Assembly: GCA_023402175.1 (NCBI GenBank)
Contig: JAEXCN010000077.1
Location: forward strand, 3,767-67,766
Length of the DNA: 64,000 bases
DNA from: Pseudomonadota bacterium
GTDB lineage: Bacteria; Myxococcota_A; Polyangia; Polyangiales; Polyangiaceae
Reading direction: 5' to 3'
Every line of letters starts with the position of its first letter. Positions within the stretch are counted from its first letter, which is position 1. Below, piece after piece: positions 55,888 to 63,081 of the stretch. The position numbers were made by a program, and so were the translations under genes. The notes beneath the pieces are model-generated. The model had not been told where the DNA came from, did no database searches, and worked only from the letters and a program-made list of their open reading frames with translations.

Positions 55888-56723
55888 AGCGCCGGATCGC
55901 GTTCGCTGCGCTCCTCGCCTGTGTTGCCTTTGCCACGACGGCAGCGGCGGACGAGGACGCACCGCAAGAGGAGATGAATCCCGCCGCGCTCTTCCGTGGC
56001 GCGCAGGAGGCGCTCGCTTCCGATCGGCCGGGCGAGGCGATCGCGAAGCTCGAGGCGCTCGCCGATCGCGGCGTCGTCGATGCCGTCGTCAGCTTCGATC
56101 GCGGGCTCGCGTATGCCGCTCGCGTGCGCGCCGGCGCCGAGCAGCCCGGTGACCTGGGCCGCGCCGCGCACGGCTTCGAGGAGACACGCGAGCTCACGCA
56201 CGATCCGGGCCTCGCTGCGGACGCGACGAGCGCGCTCGCGACCGTCCGCTCCGAGATCGCACGCCGTCGAGCACGCGCCGGCGACCCGGTGGAGATCGAG
56301 CATGGCTTCTCGCTCGGCCGCTCGATCGTGGGCCTCCTCTCGGAGAACGTGTGGGCGGGGATCGCGCTCGTGATGGCCCTCGCGCTCTCGGCGGCGATCC
56401 TCGTTCGCCGTCGCGTCACGCTCCCGCGCGCAAAGGTCGCGGCGACGACGTCCGGCGCGATCGCAGGTGCGCTGCTCCTCATCACGTCGGTGCTCGCGTG
56501 GGCCGCTCGAGACGCGCGGCTGCACATGCGAGAAGGCGTCGTCATCGCGACGAACGCTCGCCTCCTCGATGCACGGCACCTCGCGCTCGACGGCGTCGGT
56601 GCGGTGCCGGAAGGCGCACGCGCCCGCATCGTCGAGGAGAGCGGCGGCTTCAGCCGCATCGTCCTCGGGAGCGTCGAAGGCTATCTGCCGGCGAGCGCGA
56701 TCCTCCCCATCGCAAAGCGTTGA
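55884..56723 (+). CDS. batE: BatE-like TPR membrane protein
   Basis: A 279-residue protein. A signal (FAALLACVAFATTAAA) is followed by TPR-like helices (LFRGAQEALASDRPGEAIAKLEALAD). Two transmembrane segments lie near 150-170 and 190-210. The last 60 residues (VVIATNARLLDARHLALDGV to VEGYLPASAILPI) look like an SH3-like fold. This is the layout of BatE. It is the last gene of the operon and the start overlaps the batD stop. Confidence 0.8.
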   Translation: MKRRIAFAALLACVAFATTAAADEDAPQEEMNPAALFRGAQEALASDRPGEAIAKLEALADRGVVDAVVSFDRGLAYAARVRAGAEQPGDLGRAAHGFEETRELTHDPGLAADATSALATVRSEIARRRARAGDPVEIEHGFSLGRSIVGLLSENVWAGIALVMALALSAAILVRRRVTLPRAKVAATTSGAIAGALLLITSVLAWAARDARLHMREGVVIATNARLLDARHLALDGVGAVPEGARARIVEESGGFSRIVLGSVEGYLPASAILPIAKR

Positions 56724-57049
56724 TCCCACGTCGCCGACGAGCGGCGCCGGGAGGCGAGCAGCGCCCGTGCCGAGCCTCGCCAGAAATCGGTCACGGATTC
56801 GGATGACGATCCCTTGTCCGAAATCCGACTGCGACCCAAGTTACGCAGCGAGACCGGCTACGTGACCCGCGAGAACGCGCCATCCCGATGGCGTCGGCCT
56901 GTATTCCCTCGCTCGTCGAGCTAGCGCGGCTGAATCCTGCACACGGTTGCTTCTGATGCCCTCCGCTCTCCTCTTCGAGGGAGCGCCGGCGGGTCGAGGC
57001 GGCCGTGTTTCCTTTACACCGCTCGCGAAAGGCAAAGGAGAAACAATCG
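56724..57049. other. Intergenic region before the SPFH gene
   Basis: About 326 bases with no gene. It must hold the promoter of the SPFH gene. A GCAC-N4-TTGCT sequence near 56938-56952 recalls sigma-54 sites, but its spacing is wrong. AAAGGAG (57034-57040) is a good ribosome site nine bases before the ATG. Confidence 0.4.
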
Positions 57050-59167
57050 ATGATTGCGCCCAGCACTCTCGTTCTTCTCGGAGCTGGCCTGGGACTTCTC
57101 TTGGTATTCGTCGTCTTGTCCGGAATCACGTACATCCCGAACGACCGCATCGGCGTCCTCGAGAAGCGATGGAGCTTCGGCGGCTCGCTGAAGAGCGGGT
57201 TCATCGCGCTCGCAGGAGAAGCCGGCTTCCAGCCCGACATCCTGCGCGGCGGTCTGCACTACCTGACGCCGCTCCAGTACCGCGTGCACAAGATGCCGCT
57301 CGTCACGATCCCGCAAGGTCGCATCGGCTACGTGTTCGCGCGTGACGGTCGGCCGCTGAGCGCGACGCAGACGCTCGCGGCGAACTCACCGTCGACGAAC
57401 TTCCAGGACGTCCGCGCTTTCCTCGCGACCGGCGGTCAGCGCGGGCCGCAGCGCACGATCCTTCGTGAAGGCACGTACGCGATCAACCTCGCGCAGTTCC
57501 TCGTCGTCACCGAGGGCAAGCTCTATTACCTCGGCCTCAGTCGCGAGGACGACGCGGTCTTTCGCCAGATGGCGCAGACCGTCGCCGAGCGCGGCGGCTT
57601 CGCGCCCGCCGTCATCAAGGGCGCCGACGACGCGATCGGTGTCGTCACGGTGCACGACGGTCCTTCGCTCCCGCAAGGCGAGCTCATCGCGCCGATCGTC
57701 GGCGACGATCCCACGCAGACGCGCACGTATCACAACAACTTCCAGGACGCCGAGGCGTTCCTCGCCGCAGGCGGCATGCGAGGACGCCAGCTGCAGGTCC
57801 TCGTCGAGGGCACCTTCTACATCAACCGGCTCTTCGCGACGATCGAGCTCATTCCGAAGACCGTCGTCGAGGTCGGGCACGTCGGCGTCGTCGTCTCGTA
57901 CACCGGCGCGCACGGCGCCGACATCTCCGGCTCGGAGTACAAACATGGCGAGCTTGTCGGCCGCGGCGAGCGCGGCGTGTGGAGCGAGCCGCTCCTTCCC
58001 GGCAAGTACGCGTTCAACACGTACGCCGGCAAGGTGATCATGGTGCCGACGACGAACTTCATCCTGAAGTGGACGAAGGGCGAGATCGGCTCGCACAAGT
58101 TCGACGAGAACCTCTCCGAGGTGTCGCTCATCACGAAGGACGCCTTCGAGCCTTCGCTACCTCTCTCGGTCGTCGTCCACATCGACTACCGCAAGGCACC
58201 GCTCGTCGTGCAGCGCTTCGGTGACGTGAAGCGCCTCGTCGAGCAGACGCTCGATCCGATGGTCGCGGCGTACTTCAAGAACATCGGTCAGACGCGCACG
58301 CTCATCCAGCTCATCCAGGAGCGCTCGATCATCCAGGCGATCTCGAGCGAGGAGATGAAGGCGCGCTTCACGCACTACAACCTCGAGCTCGAAGAGGTTC
58401 TCATCGGCACGCCGACGGCGAGCAGCGGCGACAAGCAGATCCCGATGATCCTCGAGCAGCTCCGCGCTCGTCAGATCGCCGAGGAGCAGGTCGAGACCTA
58501 CGCGCGCCAGGAGAAGGCGGCGGCGAAGGAGCGCGAGCTCCGCGAGGCGATGGCGCGGGCGTCGAGCCAGAAGGCGCTCACCGAGAGCGAGCTCGCCATC
58601 ACGATCGAGGCCAACCAGGGCCGCGCCGCGTACGAGCGCAGCGTCCAACAGGCCGCGCAGCAGAAGACGATGGCGGAGGCGCAGGCGACCGAGATGCGTC
58701 TACTCGCCGAAGCAGAAGCCACGCGCGTGCGCACGATCGGCGAGGCGGAGGCGGACAAGGCAGCGCGCGTCGGCATCGCCGAGGCGGTCGCGATCGAAGA
58801 GCAGGTCCGCGCGTACGGCGGGCCGAAGTTCCAGGTGACCCAGCAGGTCATGAAGAGCTTTGCCGAGGCGATCGGCGAAGCGAAGGTGGATGTCGTTCCG
58901 CGCGTCGTCATCGGCGGCTCCTCGGCGAGCGGCGCTCACGGCGGCAACGGCAGCGTCGCCGAGACGCTCCTCGCGCTGCTCCTCTCCGACAAGCTCGGTG
59001 AGGTCGGCGATGCTCCGCGGACCGAGCGTAACGGCGGCAGCCGGAGCCCCGAAGTCGAGGCGATGCGCGCGAAGTACCGTGAGGACGTCATCGGCGCCGT
59101 GAAGTCGAACGGCGGCACGCCGAAGTACGTCCCGGTCCCGCCGCCGCTCCCGACGGCGAAGATCTGA
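57050..59167 (+). CDS. SPFH/flotillin-family protein with duplicated insert
   Basis: A 705-residue protein. It starts with a membrane anchor (residues 5-25). The SPFH/Band 7 domain spans about 265-470. The N-terminal half has two copies of a motif: NFQDxxAFLAxGGxRGxQ, then L-x-EGT-x-x-IN, at 117-147 and 230-260. A coiled region rich in Ala, Glu and Arg at about 480-600 and a Gly-rich tail follow, as in flotillins. Such proteins organise membrane domains. It is separated from the Bat operon by 326 bases and ends at a strong terminator. Confidence 0.85.
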   Translation: MIAPSTLVLLGAGLGLLLVFVVLSGITYIPNDRIGVLEKRWSFGGSLKSGFIALAGEAGFQPDILRGGLHYLTPLQYRVHKMPLVTIPQGRIGYVFARDGRPLSATQTLAANSPSTNFQDVRAFLATGGQRGPQRTILREGTYAINLAQFLVVTEGKLYYLGLSREDDAVFRQMAQTVAERGGFAPAVIKGADDAIGVVTVHDGPSLPQGELIAPIVGDDPTQTRTYHNNFQDAEAFLAAGGMRGRQLQVLVEGTFYINRLFATIELIPKTVVEVGHVGVVVSYTGAHGADISGSEYKHGELVGRGERGVWSEPLLPGKYAFNTYAGKVIMVPTTNFILKWTKGEIGSHKFDENLSEVSLITKDAFEPSLPLSVVVHIDYRKAPLVVQRFGDVKRLVEQTLDPMVAAYFKNIGQTRTLIQLIQERSIIQAISSEEMKARFTHYNLELEEVLIGTPTASSGDKQIPMILEQLRARQIAEEQVETYARQEKAAAKERELREAMARASSQKALTESELAITIEANQGRAAYERSVQQAAQQKTMAEAQATEMRLLAEAEATRVRTIGEAEADKAARVGIAEAVAIEEQVRAYGGPKFQVTQQVMKSFAEAIGEAKVDVVPRVVIGGSSASGAHGGNGSVAETLLALLLSDKLGEVGDAPRTERNGGSRSPEVEAMRAKYREDVIGAVKSNGGTPKYVPVPPPLPTAKI

Positions 59168-59206
59168 CGGCCGACGCGCGCGCAGCCCGTCCTGCGCACC
59201 GAGACG

Positions 59207-59244
59207 AGGCCCGGGTGGAGACTTCACCCGGGCCTTCGTGTCTT
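59207..59244 (+). terminator. Rho-independent-type hairpin after the SPFH gene
   Basis: AGGCCCGGGTG (59207-59217) pairs perfectly with CACCCGGGCCT (59225-59235) around a GAGACTT loop. It is followed by TCGTGTCTT, which is moderately T-rich. An 11-bp G+C stem gives a strong terminator, serving the SPFH gene and possibly, on the other strand, the lipoprotein at 59320. Confidence 0.75.
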
Positions 59245-59319
59245 CCGATACAACACGCGTCGCCCCTCGAGTCGCGCCCGCCCGAGATCTGCGCGGTGCC
59301 TGTCGACGCCGGCAGCGCG

Positions 59320-60198
59320 CTACCAGTCGATCCCGAAATCGTCGTAGTGCATCTCGCCGTTTCCGTTTTCGCAGTGCCACCCGAGCTTCACGCGCGTCGT
59401 TCCCGCGAGCTTGCACTGCGAGAAGACGTGCTTCGCCTCGGAGTACGTGCCGTCTTCTCGACGGAACGAGACGACGAGCGAGATGCCGGCATCGACTCGC
59501 GTCGCGACCATACCGAGCTCGGTCCACTCGTCGACCGGGGCGAATCCATTCAAGGGTCGTAGGTCATTCGTCCCCGGCGTCTGCATGTTCACGGCTGCGC
59601 TAGTGATGAGCCCGTCAGCGCCTGCTTGCAGATAGAGAATCGCCGCGCACGGGCTGGCCGAGTCGTCGTCGAAATGCGTGATCATCACACCGTCGGTGTC
59701 TCGCCACGGGCCGGTCGGCCGGAGGCGGACGCGCAGCTCGACTCGAGACGAGACCTCTGGGAACGCGCGGACCAGACGTCCATACGAGCAGCTCGGCGCG
59801 TTCGCGAGCTTCGTGACCAGCGAGGCGGGCGTCGAATACCCCGACGACGTATCGAGCTCGACGAACTGCTTACCTGGCGGATTGATGTCGATCGTCCATC
59901 CCCCGGACTCGAGCGGGGCGTTGTCATCGAAGTCGCGGCAATACCTCGGTGACGGCTGCATCGCAGCGCATCCTCGAGCGGCTCCGGCGTCGTCGCCAGC
60001 GTCGCCGGCGTCCCCGCCGACTGCCGTTGCGCCGTCGCCGTCGGTCGCGGAGTCGCCGCCACCGTCTCTTCGATCCGAAACGCCGGGGGCCTGTATGCCT
60101 CGCGCGTCGTTCAGCTCGGACGAATAGGCGAGCGAACACCCCGCGGACGCGATTGCGACGAGCGCGAGAACGCGGCCCACGCGCCGACGAGGCATCAT
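59320..60198 (-). CDS. Hypothetical lipoprotein with Asp-Ala-Gly linker
   Basis: A 292-residue protein starting at ATG 60198 or 60195. The signal ends in a lipobox (SAGC) in LALVAIASAGCS. A linker rich in Asp, Ala and Gly (GDAGDAGDDAGAARG) follows. The rest is a beta-sandwich-like domain (SGGWTIDINPPGKQFVELD, LRVRLRPTGPWRDTD) resembling concanavalin- or lectin-like surface domains, with Cys residues (CRDF, PSCSYG, QCKLAG) that may pair. A sugar-binding or structural role is possible but unproven. Confidence 0.75.
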   Translation of the reverse strand: MMPRRRVGRVLALVAIASAGCSLAYSSELNDARGIQAPGVSDRRDGGGDSATDGDGATAVGGDAGDAGDDAGAARGCAAMQPSPRYCRDFDDNAPLESGGWTIDINPPGKQFVELDTSSGYSTPASLVTKLANAPSCSYGRLVRAFPEVSSRVELRVRLRPTGPWRDTDGVMITHFDDDSASPCAAILYLQAGADGLITSAAVNMQTPGTNDLRPLNGFAPVDEWTELGMVATRVDAGISLVVSFRREDGTYSEAKHVFSQCKLAGTTRVKLGWHCENGNGEMHYDDFGIDW

Positions 60199-60295
60199 GT
60201 GGACACGGCGCTCTCGGTGTCGACCCACCGCTTCCGATGTTACCGCAAGACGGAGATATGCGAGAGCTTGGGCCGGCGCTTCCGGCCGAGGCCCG

Positions 60296-61927
60296 TCAGT
60301 TGGCGCGGAACGTCAGCGTGACCGTCGCCGTCTCGCGCGGCTTGATCGTGACCTTCTGCGTCTGGCGACCGAATACCTCGTGCCACGCTTCGATCTCGTA
60401 GGTCCCTTCGGGGACGTTCACGAGCGAGAAGTCTCCAGCGGCGCCGCTCACGGCATAGAACGGATGCGGGACGACGCCGATGAAGGCCGACATCCACGGG
60501 TGGACGTCGCATTTCGCGCGAACCGGCACCTCGGTCTTCTCGAAGACCTTCTCGAGGCGCATGTCCTTCGTCGGCATCATGTCGTTGAAGACGGCGTTCG
60601 TCTCGGCGACGGCGCGCACGTTGTGGAGCACCGGGTCGCTGTTGAGGAAAATGACCTTCTGGCCGACGCGGGCACCAACCACGTGCGGCTTGTACATGCA
60701 GCCCTTCTGATCGACGACGACCGGCTCGGCCGGCGCCGCGGGCCCCTTGTACGAGTCGAGCCCGCCCTTGATCCAGACGAACGCGTTCTGGAGGTTGCCG
60801 TCGTTCACGAGCACGGCGTCCGACATCACCGGGCCCTTCACGTCGCTCGTGCAGGTACCGACGTTGAGCTGCTTGTTCGGCGGCGGAGTGCCTTCGAGCT
60901 TGATGGTGCCCTTCACTGCTCCGACGACCGACTCGTTCGCGACCTTCTCCGGACCGCCCTTCGTCTCGGGGGTCGTCGGCGTCAGCGGCTTCGTGGGATC
61001 GCCGCCTGCGCTGGCTGCGCTGTCCGTCGTGGTCGTGAGCGACGAATGCACGAGCGTGAGAAGGACGAGCAGAGCGCCGATGAGAATGCCCGGCGAGAGC
61101 TCCTTCTTCACGTTCTGGAGGTGCCGGAGCGACGCACCGACGACGATCAGCCCCGCGAGGATGATCCAGCCGTGCTCGTGCCCGTACACGCCCGGGAAGT
61201 GGTTGCTCAACATGATGAGCACCACCGGATAGGTCATGTAGTTGTTGTGCCGAGACCGCGTCTTGGCGTGCTTCGCGAGCTTCTCGTCGGGCTTCGTCCC
61301 CGCGGTGACGGCCTTCACGAGGCCCTTCTGCGCCGGGATGATGTGCACCCAGACGTTGGTCGCCATCCACGTGCCCATCATCCCGCCCGTGATCAGGAAC
61401 GCGGCGCGACCGCTGATCTTGTGCGAGAGGAAATAGAGGACGGAGAGGACGAGGCCGTACGTGATCGCCGCGCCGACGTACACGCTGTTCGTGAGCGGCG
61501 AGCGCCAGAGGATGTCGTAGACGAACCAGGATCCGACCAGGAGCCCGATCACCATCGCCGTGGCTGTGGGCGCCGAGATGTTCGACACGTTCGGGTCGAC
61601 GAGCGTGACGCCGCCGCCCTGGAAGAAGACGATGTCGAGCAACAGCCAGCCCGACAGCATCGTGAACATCGCCTCCCACTTGAACCAGTGGAGGTGCTTC
61701 GGCATCACCTTCGGGGCGACGAGCGTCTTTTCGACGTCGTAGAAGCCGCCGGAGTGGACCATCCAGAGCTCGCCCTCGATGCCCTTCTCCTTCGTGCGCT
61801 CGTTCTTCTCGATCCTGGCGTCGAGCCAGTTGAAGAACAACGAGCTGCCGATCCACATGATCCCGGCGATGACGTGGATCCAGCGGACGGCTAAGTTCAG
61901 CCACTCGGTGACGAAGGCCGGGCTCAT
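60296..61927 (-). CDS. puuD: Urate hydroxylase (PuuD-like) fused to cupredoxin-like domain
   Basis: A 543-residue protein starting at MSPAFVTEWL. Residues about 1-300 are a multi-helix membrane domain of the PuuD/DUF989 type: NLAVRWIHVIAGIMWIGSSLFF, later NVWVHIIPAQKGLVKAV and RSRHNNYMTYPVVLIMLSNHFP, with conserved His ligands. In known PuuD the membrane domain is followed by a cytochrome c domain. Here residues about 335-490 form a cupredoxin-like domain with probable copper ligands His435, Cys473, His476 and Met479 (VLHN and CDVHPWM), then a short beta domain. It would oxidise urate to 5-hydroxyisourate and pass electrons on through copper. Confidence 0.82.
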   Translation of the reverse strand: MSPAFVTEWLNLAVRWIHVIAGIMWIGSSLFFNWLDARIEKNERTKEKGIEGELWMVHSGGFYDVEKTLVAPKVMPKHLHWFKWEAMFTMLSGWLLLDIVFFQGGGVTLVDPNVSNISAPTATAMVIGLLVGSWFVYDILWRSPLTNSVYVGAAITYGLVLSVLYFLSHKISGRAAFLITGGMMGTWMATNVWVHIIPAQKGLVKAVTAGTKPDEKLAKHAKTRSRHNNYMTYPVVLIMLSNHFPGVYGHEHGWIILAGLIVVGASLRHLQNVKKELSPGILIGALLVLLTLVHSSLTTTTDSAASAGGDPTKPLTPTTPETKGGPEKVANESVVGAVKGTIKLEGTPPPNKQLNVGTCTSDVKGPVMSDAVLVNDGNLQNAFVWIKGGLDSYKGPAAPAEPVVVDQKGCMYKPHVVGARVGQKVIFLNSDPVLHNVRAVAETNAVFNDMMPTKDMRLEKVFEKTEVPVRAKCDVHPWMSAFIGVVPHPFYAVSGAAGDFSLVNVPEGTYEIEAWHEVFGRQTQKVTIKPRETATVTLTFRAN

Positions 61928-62050
61928 GGATGAGATCGAATAGTGAATCACCTCTCGGTCAAGGTCCATTGTTGCGCGCACGGAACAGCTTGGACGAGAA
62001 AGGGTGCTTGTCTTCGCCGTAGCCCTCGGATTAGAGGGAGCTCGTCAAAG
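61928..62050. promoter_or_regulatory. Divergent promoter region of the urate hydroxylase and diheme genes
   Basis: A 123-base gap between two genes transcribed outwards. Both promoters must be here. I see no clear hexamers or operator repeat. Confidence 0.4.
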
Positions 62051-62602
62051 ATGCGTAGCCACATTCTCACCATCCTCGCCCTGACGACGTCGGCCCTCCT
62101 CGCCTGCGGCGGCTCGCAGCCCGCCGCGAATCCGCCTGCTCCCCCGGCGGAAGTCGACGCGAGCGCGCCCGCCGAGCCGGCCGCCGATGCAGCAGCGTCG
62201 AACGGCGCCGAAGGCGCGGACGCCGGCGCTGCCCCGGCCGCCTCGTCGACGGAGGGCCCGAGCTTCGACGACCTGCCCAAGGACAAGAAGGTCGAAGTGA
62301 TGGCGACGAAGGTCGTCCCGAACGTCGGCAAGCTCTTCAAGGAGCACAACGCGAAGAAGTTCGACAAGTTCGGCTGCGCGACCTGCCACGGCCCGCAGAA
62401 GAACCAGGAGCCGCACAAGGTCCTGCCGAAGCTGGTGCTCTCGAACGGCGGCTTCGAGAAGCTCTCGAAGCAGAAGCCCGAGATGATGAAGTTCATGGGC
62501 GAGAAGGTCGTCCCGGCGATGGCCGCCGCTCTCGGCGAGAAGCCCTTCGACCCGGCGACGAAGCAGGGCTTCGGCTGCGCGGGCTGCCACGCCGTCGAGT
62601 GA
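62051..62602 (+). CDS. Diheme cytochrome-like lipoprotein
   Basis: A 183-residue lipoprotein (lipobox LLAC, Cys19). An Ala/Pro-rich linker follows to residue 70. The C-terminal half has two heme sites: CATCH at 109-113 and CAGCH at 176-180 near the end. Lys-rich helices lie between. The gene is divergent from the urate hydroxylase gene and could supply or take up its electrons, standing in for the cytochrome domain normally fused to PuuD. No other electron carrier is encoded in this cluster. Confidence 0.82.
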   Translation: MRSHILTILALTTSALLACGGSQPAANPPAPPAEVDASAPAEPAADAAASNGAEGADAGAAPAASSTEGPSFDDLPKDKKVEVMATKVVPNVGKLFKEHNAKKFDKFGCATCHGPQKNQEPHKVLPKLVLSNGGFEKLSKQKPEMMKFMGEKVVPAMAAALGEKPFDPATKQGFGCAGCHAVE

Positions 62603-62712
62603 TCGCTCGGCGCTAGCCCTCGAGCAAACGCTCACTCGATTGGCCGCGGTCTCCGGTTCGTTCGACGAACGATCCCTGGAGCCGCGGCCTTCGTTCGTTC
62701 GCCGAGCGATCA
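62600..62712. terminator. Nested inverted repeats between convergent genes
   Basis: The 13-base TGATCGCTCGGCG begins at each gene's TGA stop: 62600-62612 on plus and 62712-62700 on minus. Inside it, GGCCGCGGTCTCC (62642-62654) pairs with GGAGCCGCGGCC (62678-62689) with one bulge, giving a second stem around a palindromic loop (CGTTCGACGAACG). A bidirectional terminator is likely. Confidence 0.65.
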
Positions 62713-63048
62713 GCTCCCGCGATACGTCGAGTAGCCGTGCGCGCTCAGGAGGAGCGGCACGTGATAGTGCGCGGCGGCGTCGCGGATGATGAAGACGATG
62801 CTCGCCTCGGGGTAGAAGCCTTCGACGTTCTGGGCCGCGAAGTACGCCCCGGTGTCGAACGTGATGCGGTACGTGCCGGTCGTGAGCTGCCCTTCGGGGA
62901 CGAGCTCCTTCACACGCCCGTCTGCGTCCGTCGTCGCTTGCTTGATGCGGGTGAAGGCGTCTCCGTCTTTGCGCTCGAGCGTGACGGGCACGCCCTGGGC
63001 CGGACGGCCGCGATGGACGTCGAGGACGTGTGTGGATACGGACTTCAT
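62710..63048 (-). CDS. uraH: 5-hydroxyisourate hydrolase (HIUase)
   Basis: A 112-residue transthyretin-like enzyme. It has the N-terminal HVLDVHRGRPA, the strand KxxTTDADGRV and the C-terminal YRGS signature that mark HIUase. It converts 5-hydroxyisourate to OHCU in urate breakdown. AGGAGG lies eight bases upstream of the ATG. It lies 33 bases downstream of the allantoicase-OHCU decarboxylase gene, so the two are an operon, convergent with the diheme lipoprotein gene. Confidence 0.93.
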   Translation of the reverse strand: MKSVSTHVLDVHRGRPAQGVPVTLERKDGDAFTRIKQATTDADGRVKELVPEGQLTTGTYRITFDTGAYFAAQNVEGFYPEASIVFIIRDAAAHYHVPLLLSAHGYSTYRGS

Positions 63049-63081
63049 CGGTCGGTCCTCCTAGTCCTGTTCTGATCCTGT

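Noticed and set aside
56937..56953. Possible sigma-54 promoter (GCAC then TTGCT)
   Set aside because: Spacing between the two elements is one base short and the first element lacks the GG, so it does not meet the strict -24/-12 rule.
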